Notes under the pieces: model-generated
Databases searched by the model: none
What the model was told of the DNA's origin: nothing
Seen by the model: only the letters and a program-made list of their open reading frames with translations
In this document: one piece after another, positions 26,491-35,545 of the stretch
Numbering within the stretch: position 1 is the first letter of the stretch
How the letters are laid out: every line of letters begins with the position of its first letter
Assembly (NCBI GenBank): GCA_020160805.1
Contig: JAIUPO010000003.1
Coordinates: forward strand, 1-64,000
DNA from: Actinomycetota bacterium
Lineage (GTDB): Bacteria; Actinomycetota; Actinomycetes; Actinomycetales; Dermatophilaceae
Length of the DNA: 64,000 bases
Reading direction: 5' to 3'
Made by a program: the position numbers and the translations under genes

Positions 26491-27213
26491 TCAGTTGAGC
26501 AGGCCGCCAAGCATGCTGCCTGAGCCGCCGCTCTGCTGCTGGTGGCCCCCGTCGGTGACGGACTCACTCGGCTGGACCAGGACATAGCCCTGCCCGGAGA
26601 AGGCCATTTGCAGCAGTTCGCCGGTGCCGCCGCGGATCATCGAGCCGATCCCGCCGGTGTCGACGCGCACATCCATCCGCACGCCATTGGTCCACATGAC
26701 GACCGCCTGCGCGTCGCCGAAGGTGGGGGAGGAGGCGACGTCAAGGGCAACCGGGTCACCCTTGGTGGTGATCGCGACATAGCCCGTGCCGCGCAGCGAG
26801 ACGTTGTAGAGGCCTCCGGTCATCGCCGCGCCGCGCGCCTGGATGCGGTGAATGTCCCACTGGATGGAGTTGCTGAAGGCCAGCACGTTGTTGCCATTGA
26901 CGGAGATCGCGTCCTCTTGGAGGTACATGATCTGCACTTCGCGATTGTCATCGGCGAGGAAGAGATCGCCCTGGCCCGAGCAGGTCATCATCGAGACGCC
27001 CTCGCCGGAGACCGCGGACTTGAACATCCGACCGAGGCCGGAGCTCTGCTTGGTGAAGCGGACATCGCCCTGATAGGCCACCATCGAGCCGGCCTTGGCC
27101 ATCACCTCTCCGTAGCGCATGTCGACCCGGAGCATCTTCTTGTTCTGCAATGAGAACGGATCTTGCGTTTCCTTCTCGCGGAAGTCCTGAAAAAGCGACC
27201 CGTGAATGGTCAT
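26491..27213 (-). CDS. AIM24 family protein
   Basis: A 240-residue beta-rich protein of the AIM24/TerD-unrelated family (named from yeast mitochondrial AIM24). Characteristic segments are a MRYGEVMAKAGSMVAYQGDV stretch, GEGVSMMTCSGQGDLFLADD and LRGTGYVAITTKGDPVALDV. No catalytic residues are known for the family and no signal peptide is seen. The tail is Gly/Ser/Gln-rich (about 215-240). The start at 27213 has a GGAGATGAG context. It is divergent from the Pro-rich protein at 27331 with 117 bp between. Confidence 0.85.
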   Translation of the reverse strand: MTIHGSLFQDFREKETQDPFSLQNKKMLRVDMRYGEVMAKAGSMVAYQGDVRFTKQSSGLGRMFKSAVSGEGVSMMTCSGQGDLFLADDNREVQIMYLQEDAISVNGNNVLAFSNSIQWDIHRIQARGAAMTGGLYNVSLRGTGYVAITTKGDPVALDVASSPTFGDAQAVVMWTNGVRMDVRVDTGGIGSMIRGGTGELLQMAFSGQGYVLVQPSESVTDGGHQQQSGGSGSMLGGLLN

Positions 27214-27330
27214 CTCATCTCCCCATCGGGTTCGTGGCCGCCGGTGGACGGCCTCGCTCAAACCGTAGCGCCGAGGCGGGCTGCGGCATATCGTTTCCAC
27301 AAATCAAGGTGTCCGACGAAGGAGTGTGCG

Positions 27331-28026
27331 ATGGGGTTCCTGGACAAGGCGAAAGCCGCGGCAATGGACCTGCAGCAGAAGGCCGATGCGGCGATGGCCA
27401 ACTCGGGGATGATGGGCGGCAGCCCCATGGGGGGCGGGCCGATGGGGGGCGGGGGTATGCCGGGTGGTCCCGCCGATCGCCTGCTGCGTGATCTCGGGGT
27501 GCTCACCTATCTCAACGCGATGGGGCGCCCCGGCTCGGCCGAGGACTACCAGCGGGTGATGGAGCAATTGCGCTCGCTGGAATCCAGTGGCGGACTGAAC
27601 CTCTCGCTTTCCCCGGCGGCCCCTCCCGGCTATGGCGCACCGGGCGCGCCGCCGCCCCCGCCCGGTGCCGTTGCCGCGGCCGCCGCTGCGGCCTCTGCTG
27701 CGCCGCCGCCACCTGTCGCCGCCCCGCCTCCCGCAGCTCCGATGCCCGCGCCGGTGGGAGATGCGCCAATGGGTGGGTATGCCGCCCCGCCGCCCCCGCC
27801 CGTGCCGTCGCCTGCTGCGGAGGCCGGAGAGACAGGAGCTGCCGCGGCGGATGAGGCGAACGGACCGGGGGCCGAGGGCACGGCATACCCCGACCCCACC
27901 TTCGACGAGACGCCCAATGGCGACGTGCTCGCGGACTCCACCATCGTCGATGTGCAGGAGCAGATCACCGACCTCGGTGGCGGCGGTGGAACGGCCCCGC
28001 CGCCACCCCCGCCCTCCTGGGCCTGA
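27331..28026 (+). CDS. Met/Gly- and Pro/Ala-rich low-complexity protein, function unknown
   Basis: A 231-residue protein. The N terminus MGFLDKAKAAAMDLQQKADA resembles the start of MT0933-like proteins. It is followed by a GGSPMGGGPMGGGGMPGG linker (34-52), a short predicted globular helix pair (53-88, ADRLLRDLGVLTYLNAMGRP) and a long Pro/Ala-rich tail (about 95-231). A GGAG site lies upstream of the ATG. No enzyme motif is seen. The structured N-terminal helix with a disordered tail suggests a membrane- or protein-associated scaffold, but this is a guess. Confidence 0.65.
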   Translation: MGFLDKAKAAAMDLQQKADAAMANSGMMGGSPMGGGPMGGGGMPGGPADRLLRDLGVLTYLNAMGRPGSAEDYQRVMEQLRSLESSGGLNLSLSPAAPPGYGAPGAPPPPPGAVAAAAAAASAAPPPPVAAPPPAAPMPAPVGDAPMGGYAAPPPPPVPSPAAEAGETGAAAADEANGPGAEGTAYPDPTFDETPNGDVLADSTIVDVQEQITDLGGGGGTAPPPPPPSWA

Positions 28027-28055
28027 GCGGCCCCAGCGACCCTGCCAGCCTGAGG

Positions 28056-28061
28056 TAGCCT
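28056..28061 (+). promoter_or_regulatory. -10 hexamer for the leuS leader transcript
   Basis: TAGCCT lies 7 nt before the leader peptide ATG, placing transcription start at or next to that ATG. Confidence 0.45.
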
Positions 28062-28068
28062 TGAGGGC

Positions 28069-28104
28069 ATGGCAGGGTCGTTGCTGCTTAGTCAGCCGCG
28101 CTGA
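28069..28104 (+). CDS. Putative leuS leader peptide ([11 protein letters not shown])
   Basis: An 11-codon reading frame with three consecutive Leu codons, TTG CTG CTT (28081-28089), ending in TGA at 28104. The region GTCAGC-CGC-GCTGAC (28091-28105) can form a pause hairpin over its end. An intrinsic terminator (28134-28159) follows before leuS. This is the classical layout of ribosome-mediated attenuation: scarce charged Leu-tRNA would stall the ribosome at the Leu codons and let an alternative structure form. Such leaders are known for leucine biosynthetic genes; here the target is the leucyl-tRNA synthetase itself. Peptide synthesis is inferred, not shown. Confidence 0.6.
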   Translation: MAGSLLLSQPR

Positions 28105-28133
28105 CGCGACCGAGAGGACGTCACCGCGGCATA

Positions 28134-28159
28134 CCCCTTCGTGTCCGGAGGGGTTTTTT
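28134..28159 (+). terminator. Attenuator terminator upstream of leuS
   Basis: CCCCTTC (28134-28140) pairs with GGAGGGG (28147-28153) around loop GTGTCC, followed by six T (28154-28159). GGAC at 28116-28119 can pair with GTCC at 28143-28146, inside the terminator loop, giving a possible competing antiterminator. Confidence 0.7.
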
Positions 28160-28199
28160 GATGCCTGAGCAGCACCACCGAATGATGACGAGAGAGTCG

Positions 28200-31085
28200 A
28201 TGAGCGAGACGCCGCACCGCTATACGCCCGAGCTGGCCCAGGAGATCGAGGTCGCCTGGCAGGACCGCTGGGAGGAGGAGGGCACCTATCACGCCCCCAA
28301 CCCGACCGGTTCGCTCGCCGACCCGCAGGCCGTGGCCGAGCTGAGCGGCGGACCGCTCTTCGTGCTCGACATGTTCCCGTATCCCAGTGGCGCTGGCCTG
28401 CACGTCGGCCACCCGCTGGGCTATATCGCCACCGATGTTTATGCCCGCTACCAGCGGATGCTCGGCAAGAACGTCCTGCACGCGCTGGGTTATGACGCCT
28501 TCGGCCTGCCGGCGGAGCAGTATGCCGTGCAGACCGGCCAGCACCCGCGCAAGACGACAGAGGACAATATCGCCACGATGCGCCGGCAGTTGCGGCGCCT
28601 GGGCCTGGGCCACGACGACCGTCGTTCGGTCGCCACGACGGACCCGGAGTTCTATCGCTGGACGCAGTGGATCTTCTTGCAGATCTTCAACTCCTGGTTC
28701 GACGCCGACGCCGATGCCGGGCGCGGGAAGGCACGTCCGATCGCCGAGCTGATCTCGGCCTTCGCGGCGGGCGAGCGGGAGGTGCCCGGCGGACGGGACT
28801 GGGCCGAGTTGAGCGACGCCGAGCGCGCGACCGTCATCGACGATCACCGACTGGCGTATGTCTCGCAGGCCCCTGTCAACTGGTGCCCCGGGCTGGGCAC
28901 GGTGCTGGCCAATGAGGAGGTCACCGCCGACGGCCGCAGCGATATCGGCAACTTCCCGGTCTTCCGCCGCAATATGCGCCAGTGGATGATGCGGATCACG
29001 ACCTATTCCGACCGGCTGCTGGACGACCTGGACCGGCTGGACTGGCCGGAGAAGGTCAAGCTGATGCAGCGCAACTGGATCGGTCGCAGCCGGGGGGCGC
29101 AGGTGCGCTTCCCGATCGCGGGCTCCGACGAGGGCATCGATGTCTTCACAACCCGCCCAGACACGCTCTTCGGTGCGACCTTCATGGTGCTGGCGCCCGA
29201 GCATCCGTTGCTGGAAACACTTGTCCCCGAGGGGGATTGGCCGGAGGGCACGAAGCCGGCCTGGACGGGAGGTGCGGCCTCTCCGAGGGCGGCAGTCACG
29301 GCATACGCCTCCGCGGCAGCGGGCAAGACGGATCTGGAGCGGCAGGCGGAAGGCAAGGGCAAGACCGGCGTCTTCACCGGCGGCTTCGCGATCAACCCGA
29401 CCAATGGGGAGCGGATTCCGGTCTTCGTCGCGGACTACGTGCTGATGGGTTATGGCACCGGCGCGATCATGGCCGTGCCCGCGCAGGACCAGCGCGACTG
29501 GGACTTCGCGATCACCTATGACCTGCCGATTGTGCGGACCGTGCAGCCGGGCGAGGGCCACGACGAGTCGACCGCCTTCACCGGCGAAGGCCCGGCGATC
29601 AACAGCGCCAACGACGAAATCTCCTTGAACGGCAAGGGAATTGCCGAGGCGAAAGCCGAGATGATCGCCTGGCTTGAGGCCAAGGGGATCGGCGAGGGCA
29701 CGACGACCTACAAGCTGCGCGATTGGCTCTTCTCTCGCCAGCGCTACTGGGGCGAGCCGTTCCCAATCGTGTATGACGAGTCCGGTCACGCCATCGGGCT
29801 GCCGGAGTCGATGCTGCCCGTGCAGTTGCCGGAGGTCGACGACTACCGGCCGCAGGCGCTGGATCCCGATGACGACATCTCCGAGCCGGTGCCGCCGCTC
29901 GCGCGGGCGACCGAGTGGACGAGCGTTGAGCTCGACCTCGGCGACGGTGTGAAGACCTATCGTCGCGAGCTCAATGTCATGCCGCAGTGGGCCGGGTCCT
30001 GTTGGTATGAGCTGCGTTATCTCGATCCGCGCAACGAAGAGGCTTTCGTGGCGCCGGGGAACGAGGACTACTGGATGGGGCCGCGCGAGAGCGCCGTTGC
30101 CGGTGCGCCGGCAGGTTCGCGCGATGTCGGTGGGGTCGGGTTGTATGTCGGTGGGGTCGAGCACGCGGTGCTGCACTTGTTGTATGCCCGTTTCTGGCAC
30201 AAGGTGCTCTTCGACCTGGGCCACGTCTCGTCGGAGGAGCCTTTCCGGCGGCTCTACAACCAGGGCTATATCCAGGCCTATGCCTTCCGCGACGGTCGCG
30301 GGCAGACGGTCCCGGCCGCTGAGGTGCAGGAGCACGCGGGCGCCGATGGCGAACTGACCTGGTCGTGGCAGGGCGAGCCCGTCTTCCGGGAGTACGGCAA
30401 GATGGGCAAGTCTCTGAAGAACATCGTCACGCCCGATGACATGTATGCACAGTATGGCGCCGACACCTTCCGCCTCTACGAGATGGGCATGGGGCCGCTG
30501 GATCAGTCGAAGCCGTGGGAGACCCGGGCGATCGTCGGCAGCCAGCGCTTCCTGCAACGCGTGTGGCGCAACGTGATTGACGAAGAGACGGGTGCTTTGC
30601 GCGTGGTTGACGCGCCCATGGATGCGGCCACGGAGCGAGCGCTGCACAAGGCGATCGATGCGGTGGGCGGTGACTATGCGGGCTTGTCCTTCAACACCGC
30701 GATCGCGCGGTTGACGGAGTTCAACAACGCGTTGACGCGGCTAGAGACGGTGCCGCGCGAGGCGGCTGAGAAGCTGGTGCTGATGGTGGCGCCGATGGCT
30801 CCGCATATCGCCGAGGAGTTGTGGGCGCGGCTGGGGCACCCGGAATCCCTTGTGCGAGAGACCTTCCCGGTGGCCGACCCGGCCTTACTCGTCGACGAGA
30901 CGGTCACCTGCGTCCTGCAGATCAAGGGCAAAGTGCGCGACCGGATCGAGGTCTCGCCGTCGATCTCCGAAGACGAGCTGCGCGAGCTGGCGCTCGCGCG
31001 GCCGCGGATCGCCGAGGCGATTGCCGGTGGCGTGCGGACGGTCATCGTGCGCGCGCCGAAGCTGGTCAACGTCGTGCCGTTGTAG
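28200..31085 (+). CDS. leuS: Leucyl-tRNA synthetase
   Basis: A 961-residue class I synthetase. The HIGH motif is in [12 protein letters not shown] (about 60-71) and KMSKS is KMGKS (about 734-738). The CP1 editing domain spans roughly 240-460 and contains [20 protein letters not shown]. The [17 protein letters not shown]-like segment reads [17 protein letters not shown] here. The ATG at 28200 has GAGAG upstream; in-frame starts at 28158-28182 lie on or next to the terminator T-run without a binding site. Expression is probably controlled by the leader described at 28069-28159. Confidence 0.96.
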   Translation: MSETPHRYTPELAQEIEVAWQDRWEEEGTYHAPNPTGSLADPQAVAELSGGPLFVLDMFPYPSGAGLHVGHPLGYIATDVYARYQRMLGKNVLHALGYDAFGLPAEQYAVQTGQHPRKTTEDNIATMRRQLRRLGLGHDDRRSVATTDPEFYRWTQWIFLQIFNSWFDADADAGRGKARPIAELISAFAAGEREVPGGRDWAELSDAERATVIDDHRLAYVSQAPVNWCPGLGTVLANEEVTADGRSDIGNFPVFRRNMRQWMMRITTYSDRLLDDLDRLDWPEKVKLMQRNWIGRSRGAQVRFPIAGSDEGIDVFTTRPDTLFGATFMVLAPEHPLLETLVPEGDWPEGTKPAWTGGAASPRAAVTAYASAAAGKTDLERQAEGKGKTGVFTGGFAINPTNGERIPVFVADYVLMGYGTGAIMAVPAQDQRDWDFAITYDLPIVRTVQPGEGHDESTAFTGEGPAINSANDEISLNGKGIAEAKAEMIAWLEAKGIGEGTTTYKLRDWLFSRQRYWGEPFPIVYDESGHAIGLPESMLPVQLPEVDDYRPQALDPDDDISEPVPPLARATEWTSVELDLGDGVKTYRRELNVMPQWAGSCWYELRYLDPRNEEAFVAPGNEDYWMGPRESAVAGAPAGSRDVGGVGLYVGGVEHAVLHLLYARFWHKVLFDLGHVSSEEPFRRLYNQGYIQAYAFRDGRGQTVPAAEVQEHAGADGELTWSWQGEPVFREYGKMGKSLKNIVTPDDMYAQYGADTFRLYEMGMGPLDQSKPWETRAIVGSQRFLQRVWRNVIDEETGALRVVDAPMDAATERALHKAIDAVGGDYAGLSFNTAIARLTEFNNALTRLETVPREAAEKLVLMVAPMAPHIAEELWARLGHPESLVRETFPVADPALLVDETVTCVLQIKGKVRDRIEVSPSISEDELRELALARPRIAEAIAGGVRTVIVRAPKLVNVVPL

Positions 31086-31102
31086 GTCGTCCCCGGTTGG
31101 CC

Positions 31103-31120
31103 GTCGGCTAAGTCGCCGAC
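31103..31120 (+). terminator. Small hairpin after leuS
   Basis: GTCGGC (31103-31108), six-nt loop, GCCGAC (31115-31120), 17 nt past the leuS stop; there is no T-run. Confidence 0.4.
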
Positions 31121-31188
31121 TCGACGGCGGCCTCTTGTTCGTCCTGACTCTCGGCGTGGCTCGCTGGGCAACTGAGTGTGGGCATGTT

Positions 31189-31227
31189 TGTCCACAGGCT
31201 CGGGCGGCTGATCGGGGTTATCCACGG
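31189..31227 (+). promoter_or_regulatory. Two DnaA-box-like sites upstream of comEA
   Basis: TTGTCCACA (31189-31197), matching the high-GC actinobacterial DnaA box, and TTATCCACG (31219-31227) are in the same orientation and 30 bp apart. Confidence 0.4.
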
Positions 31228-31277
31228 ATTTTGGCGACCCCTGGTGGCTGGCCGATGTCATTCTTACGTTGGGGGAC

Positions 31278-32087
31278 ATGACATTTGGCCACCGCGAAGA
31301 TCCGGCGCAGCGCCTGCGGGCGATCCTGCGCGAGGCGCTACCCGAGGACGATCCGGGGGCTGACGACCTCGTGGGGGTGCCAGCTGGTCGGCACTCGCGG
31401 CCGCCGGTCGTGTCGATGCCCTTGGGGCTGCGCGAGCGCTTCACGGCGGTGCCCCACCCGGTGGTCCTGGCCTTCCTCGTTGCCTCGCTGATTGCGGGCG
31501 CGATCCTCGGGCTACGGGTAGCTCGGGCCGAGGCCGGGGCGCAGCCGATCGCGCCGCTGGCGTCGACGTCCTCGACGGGGGCTCCTGGTGCTGTTGCGAC
31601 GGGGGATGGGGGAGGATCTGCGCGGCCATCCGCAACGGATAGCGGCTCGTTGGCGACGGTCCTGGTGCATGTCGTTGGCCAGGTTCGCTCACCGGGAGTG
31701 GTGCGCGTTCCGGCCGGAGCCCGGGTGCTCGACGCCATCGAGGCGGCCGGTGGGGCTGGGTCGAAAGCCGATCTCGCCGCCGTCAATCTCGCGAGACCCG
31801 TCGTGGACGGTGAGCAGGTGCGGGTCCCGAAACCGGGTGAGGACGTGCCTGGCGCGGTTGGCCCGACAGGGGGTGCATCGTCGCCCGGCGCGAGCGCCAA
31901 AGTGTCGCTCAACACGGCCGACCTGTCCGCCCTCGACAGTTTGCCCGGCGTCGGACCTGTTCTGGCGCAACGGATTCTGGACTGGCGAGCGCAGAATGGG
32001 AAGTTCGCCAGCATCGACCAACTCGGTGAAGTCAGCGGCATCGGCGAGAAGCTCCTGGCCCAACTCACCCCCTTGGTTGTGCTCTGA
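31278..32087 (+). CDS. comEA: ComEA-type competence DNA-binding protein
   Basis: A 269-residue membrane-anchored DNA receptor. It has a cytoplasmic N terminus, one membrane helix (about 59-78, VVLAFLVASLIAGAILGL), a Ser/Gly/Ala-rich linker, an SLBB domain (about 125-175, with HVVGQVRSPGVVRVPAGARV) and two C-terminal helix-hairpin-helix motifs (SLPGVGPVLAQRI and VSGIGEKLLAQL). The ATG at 31278 follows GGGGGA; a TTG 9 nt upstream is less likely. It is followed after 2 nt by comEC, the usual DNA-uptake pair. Confidence 0.93.
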   Translation: MTFGHREDPAQRLRAILREALPEDDPGADDLVGVPAGRHSRPPVVSMPLGLRERFTAVPHPVVLAFLVASLIAGAILGLRVARAEAGAQPIAPLASTSSTGAPGAVATGDGGGSARPSATDSGSLATVLVHVVGQVRSPGVVRVPAGARVLDAIEAAGGAGSKADLAAVNLARPVVDGEQVRVPKPGEDVPGAVGPTGGASSPGASAKVSLNTADLSALDSLPGVGPVLAQRILDWRAQNGKFASIDQLGEVSGIGEKLLAQLTPLVVL

Positions 32088-32089
32088 AC

Positions 32090-34504
32090 GTGCTCTCCCG
32101 GACCCGCGATCGCCGCGTCGTCGTCGACGACAACGGGCACGTGTGGCGAGTCCGTCCGGCGCCCAAGCGCACGGCGCCCAAGCGTCGGGTGGATCTGCGA
32201 CTGCTGGCTCCCGCATTGGCGGCCTGGGCGCTCATCGCGACGACGCTGGGCACCGGGGCACGCGGGAGATGCGTGGCCGCAGTCAGCCTGCTCGCTGTGG
32301 GTGCCGCGATGGCCTGGTGGGGTCGGCCACGCCACAGGCGCGGACACCGCCCCGCTCTGTGGGCAGCTTTGTGCCTCTGCGTCATGGGTATGACGCTGCT
32401 CGCCGCTGGGGCCGCCGACGCTCAGCGCCGGGCCGGCCAGGTCGACGATCTTGCGCGTGTTCAGGCGGTCGGGCGCATTGAGGGTCGGGTTGTTGGCGAG
32501 CCGATTGACATCGGGAACGGCCGAAATGTCTTGCGGCTCAAAGTTGAATCCATGACGGCACGTGGTGTCACAACTCGCGAAGCTGCCCAGATCCTCGTCG
32601 TCGGCGATCAACGGTTCGCCGGCCTGACCTGGCAGCAACCGATCTCGGTGCTGATGCGGCTGCGCCCAGCGGACCCCGCGGAGCCCATCCTGGCCGTCGG
32701 GAAACCGCTCGCGGCGCCACGCCTGCGAGGCGGGCCGACGCGCGCGGTCGGGTGGTCCGCATACGTCCGGGAGCGGCTCGGAAACGCGGTGGCCGACTTG
32801 CCTGCGGATGCCGCCGGATTGGTGCCAGCCATGGTCTTCGGCGATACCTCGCGCTCGCCGCCCGAACTCACGGACGACATGCGTGACGCCGGTCTCGCTC
32901 ATCTTTCAGCCGTGAGCGGCGCAAACGTGAGTTTGCTGCTCGTCGCGGTCCTGCCGCTGCTTGCGCTGGTGGGCGTGCCGCGTCGCGGCCGGCCGGCCTG
33001 CCTGCTCGTCGTGATCATCGCCTTCGTCATCGTGACGCGCCCGGAGCCCAGCGTCATCCGCGCTGCGGTGATGGGGTCGATCGGCGTCCTCGCGGTCCTG
33101 CGGTCCACCCGGGCGGCCGGGGCGCCCGCCCTGGCCGCCGCGATCGTTGTGCTGCTGATGGTCGACCCCTGGCTGGCGCGCAATGCGGGCTTCGCGCTCT
33201 CGGTGCTCGCCACCTTAGGGCTTGTGCTCTTCGCTGCGCCGTGGACGGCCGCCTTAGCGAAACGGCTTCCCGGCCGTTCGCCGGTCGTCGCTGCCGCTCT
33301 GGTGGTGCCGATGGTGGCGCAGTTGGCGACGGCGCCGATCGTGGTCATCCTCCAAGGCAAAGTCAGCGTCGTCGGGGTGCCCGCGAACATCCTGGCCGCC
33401 CCGCTGGTCGCACCCGTGACCATCGCAGGGCTGGTGCTGGCGGTGCTGTCCAGCGTCGGGCTGCCCACCGGGCCGCTGGCGTGGCTCCCGGGCGCCCCTG
33501 CCCTCGCCATTGCGGAGGTCGCGCATCGCGCCGCCGCTGTGCCGTGGGCCAGTGTGGGATGGCCCGAAGGAGCCTGGGGCGCAGCGCTATTGGCTGCACT
33601 CACCATCGCGGGGCTGCTCGGCAGCCGGCGCATCGCGTATGAAGCTCACGCCCACCCTGGGCCCGCAGTGGTGGCTTTGACGCTCGTGCTCGGAGGGACC
33701 CTCCCGGTGGGTTCCATGGCGTGGCCGCCCGGTCCGTGGCAACTGGTGGCCTGCGATGTCGGCCAAGGGGATGCGCTCGTCCTGGCGACCACGCCCGGCC
33801 ATGCGGTGCTTGTCGATGCCGGACCTGAGCCGCGCGCGGTCGACCGCTGCCTGCGACGCCTTGGCGTGCGCGTGCTCGATCTCGTTGTGCTGACCCACTT
33901 CCACGCCGACCATGTCGACGGTCTCGCTGGGGCGTTGCGGGGTCGATCTACCGCAGCCATCGTTGTCTCGCCGGTCGCCGAACCCGCCGATCGGGTTGCC
34001 GCTGTGCACCGGCTCGCGGGGGCGCGCGGCATACCCATCCAGGAAGCAGCGCTGGGGCAGGAGTTCGCGTTGGGGCCGCTAAAGCTGCGGGTGCTCGCGC
34101 CCGTCCGGCCGATTATCGCGGGCTCCATCCCGAACAATGCAAGCATCGTGTTGAGTGCCCACAGCGGGGATCTCGACGCCCTGCTCACGGGCGATATCGA
34201 GAAGGAAGCCGGCGCCGCGTTACGAACCTCGCTCCTGAAAAGCCCTGCAGTACAAGCGCATTACGACGTGGTCAAGGCGGCGCACCACGGCTCGGCCAAT
34301 ATCGACCCGGAGCTCATGTCGATGGAGGCGGCGCCGTTGACGCTGATCAGCGTCGGTGCCGACAACGATTACGGTCACCCGTCACCACGACTACTCGAGC
34401 TTGAGGCAAATCTGGGAAGCACCGTCCTGCGCACCGATCTCTCGGGAGATATCGCCGTCTGGGTCGAGGGCGAGCACGTGCTCACCCGCACCACTCACAG
34501 GTGA
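32090..34504 (+). CDS. comEC: ComEC/Rec2 DNA uptake channel with metallo-beta-lactamase domain
   Basis: An 804-residue polytopic membrane protein. N-terminal membrane helices (about 37-110) precede an OB-like domain and the Competence domain, with many helices from about 225 to 535 and the motif AGLAHLSAVSGANVSLLL. The C terminus is a metallo-beta-lactamase fold with VVLTHFHADHVDGLAGAL and an AAHHGSANID motif. It forms the channel for single-stranded DNA during transformation; the nuclease-like domain may degrade the other strand. The GTG start lies 2 nt after comEA. The 3' end overlaps the convergent LysR gene by 10 nt. Confidence 0.95.
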   Translation: MLSRTRDRRVVVDDNGHVWRVRPAPKRTAPKRRVDLRLLAPALAAWALIATTLGTGARGRCVAAVSLLAVGAAMAWWGRPRHRRGHRPALWAALCLCVMGMTLLAAGAADAQRRAGQVDDLARVQAVGRIEGRVVGEPIDIGNGRNVLRLKVESMTARGVTTREAAQILVVGDQRFAGLTWQQPISVLMRLRPADPAEPILAVGKPLAAPRLRGGPTRAVGWSAYVRERLGNAVADLPADAAGLVPAMVFGDTSRSPPELTDDMRDAGLAHLSAVSGANVSLLLVAVLPLLALVGVPRRGRPACLLVVIIAFVIVTRPEPSVIRAAVMGSIGVLAVLRSTRAAGAPALAAAIVVLLMVDPWLARNAGFALSVLATLGLVLFAAPWTAALAKRLPGRSPVVAAALVVPMVAQLATAPIVVILQGKVSVVGVPANILAAPLVAPVTIAGLVLAVLSSVGLPTGPLAWLPGAPALAIAEVAHRAAAVPWASVGWPEGAWGAALLAALTIAGLLGSRRIAYEAHAHPGPAVVALTLVLGGTLPVGSMAWPPGPWQLVACDVGQGDALVLATTPGHAVLVDAGPEPRAVDRCLRRLGVRVLDLVVLTHFHADHVDGLAGALRGRSTAAIVVSPVAEPADRVAAVHRLAGARGIPIQEAALGQEFALGPLKLRVLAPVRPIIAGSIPNNASIVLSAHSGDLDALLTGDIEKEAGAALRTSLLKSPAVQAHYDVVKAAHHGSANIDPELMSMEAAPLTLISVGADNDYGHPSPRLLELEANLGSTVLRTDLSGDIAVWVEGEHVLTRTTHR

Positions 34505-35478
34505 TAGTCGAGGACTGCTTCGGAGTCGACACGATCGGCGGCGACGGCGGGGAAGGTCGGCAGCAGATCCGGCGAACCGGCGACATCGGTCAAGGCCTCA
34601 AGGGCGGCCGCCACGGCCGGAACATGCTGCAGGTCGGCGGTTGTCACCGCCACAATCTCGCGTCGCGACGCGGGGACAACCGGACGGATCACGACATCCG
34701 GATTGAAAGCGGTGCGCGCGATCAAGTCGGGAATCAGGGCAACGCCCAACCCAGCGGCGACCAAGCCCTGAACGGCGACATAGTCCTCGGTCTCGAAGCT
34801 CACCGCAGGTGTGAACCCGGCCCGCCCGGCGAGATCGAGCAGATGCCCGCGGCACCGCGGGCAGCCGGCGATCCAGGCGGCATCGGCCAGGGCGCGCAGG
34901 GGCACCGGCTCCTCCAAGCTGGCCAGCGCATGGTCGGTGGGCAGCGCGACAAGCACTTCGTCGTCGAGCAGATGCCGAGTCACGAAGATGTCGAGATCTT
35001 CCTCGCCGCGGGCCACATCGGTGCCGGCATAGGTGAAGGCCACGGCCAGATCACACTCGCCGGCGCGCAGCGCCGCGAGCGACTCGGGCGGCTCGGCCTC
35101 CGTGAAGGTCATTGACACCCCGGGAAAGCGATCCCGCACCAGGGCCAAGGCCTTCGGCACCAAGGTCGCGGAGGCCGACGGGAAAGCCGACAGGCGCACG
35201 CGTCCGGCCCGCAGACCCGCGAGCGCCGCTACCTCCTCCTCGGCGGCGTCCAGCGCCGCCAGGACGGTCCCGGCGTGCCGTGCGAGGGCGTGCCCGGCTT
35301 CGGTCAGCCGGACAGTGCGTCCAACGCGATCGACCAAGGGCGTGCCAACCCGCTGTTCCAGCCGCCGAACCATCTGCGAGATCGCCGGCTGCGAATAGCC
35401 CAGCGAGGCCGCAGCCGAGGTGAAGCTGCCCTCGTCGGCGATGGCGCGCATCACGCGGAGCCCGGCAGCATCGATCAT
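34495..35478 (-). CDS. LysR-family transcriptional regulator
   Basis: A 327-residue regulator with the N-terminal LysR helix-turn-helix (residues 1-60: GSFTSAAASLGYSQPAISQM, RRLEQRVGTPLVDRVGR) and a C-terminal substrate-binding domain typical of type 2 periplasmic folds. The co-inducer is unknown. The ATG at 35478 is the family start. It is divergent from a sirtuin gene, and the 67-bp gap holds a T-N11-A dyad, so it probably regulates itself and perhaps that gene. Confidence 0.92.
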   Translation of the reverse strand: MIDAAGLRVMRAIADEGSFTSAAASLGYSQPAISQMVRRLEQRVGTPLVDRVGRTVRLTEAGHALARHAGTVLAALDAAEEEVAALAGLRAGRVRLSAFPSASATLVPKALALVRDRFPGVSMTFTEAEPPESLAALRAGECDLAVAFTYAGTDVARGEEDLDIFVTRHLLDDEVLVALPTDHALASLEEPVPLRALADAAWIAGCPRCRGHLLDLAGRAGFTPAVSFETEDYVAVQGLVAAGLGVALIPDLIARTAFNPDVVIRPVVPASRREIVAVTTADLQHVPAVAAALEALTDVAGSPDLLPTFPAVAADRVDSEAVLDYHL

Positions 35479-35487
35479 CGGGCAACC

Positions 35488-35502
35488 ATAATGCAGCGTT
35501 AT
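35488..35502. promoter_or_regulatory. LysR-type T-N11-A operator
   Basis: ATAATGCAGCGTTAT has four-base arms ATAA/TTAT and the T-N11-A spacing of LysR boxes. It is 10 bp from the LysR start and within the divergent promoter region. Confidence 0.5.
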
Positions 35503-35533
35503 AGGCCAGCCCGAAGAACTACCTGAGGCGCGG

Positions 35534-35539
35534 CATACT
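35534..35539 (+). promoter_or_regulatory. -10 hexamer for leaderless sirtuin mRNA
   Basis: CATACT is exactly 6 nt before the GTG at 35546. Confidence 0.45.
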
Positions 35540-35545
35540 GACGGG

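Noticed and set aside
28056-28199. T-box riboswitch upstream of leuS
   Set aside because: No T-box bulge sequence or specifier stem is seen. The region is too short, while a Leu-rich leader peptide and terminator explain it.
28092-30647. 851-codon open frame antisense to leuS
   Set aside because: It is the complement of a conserved gene, full of Arg/His/Leu runs, without a binding site or motif.
31189-31227. Replication origin
   Set aside because: Only two DnaA-like boxes are present, with no dnaA/dnaN genes and no AT-rich unwinding region.
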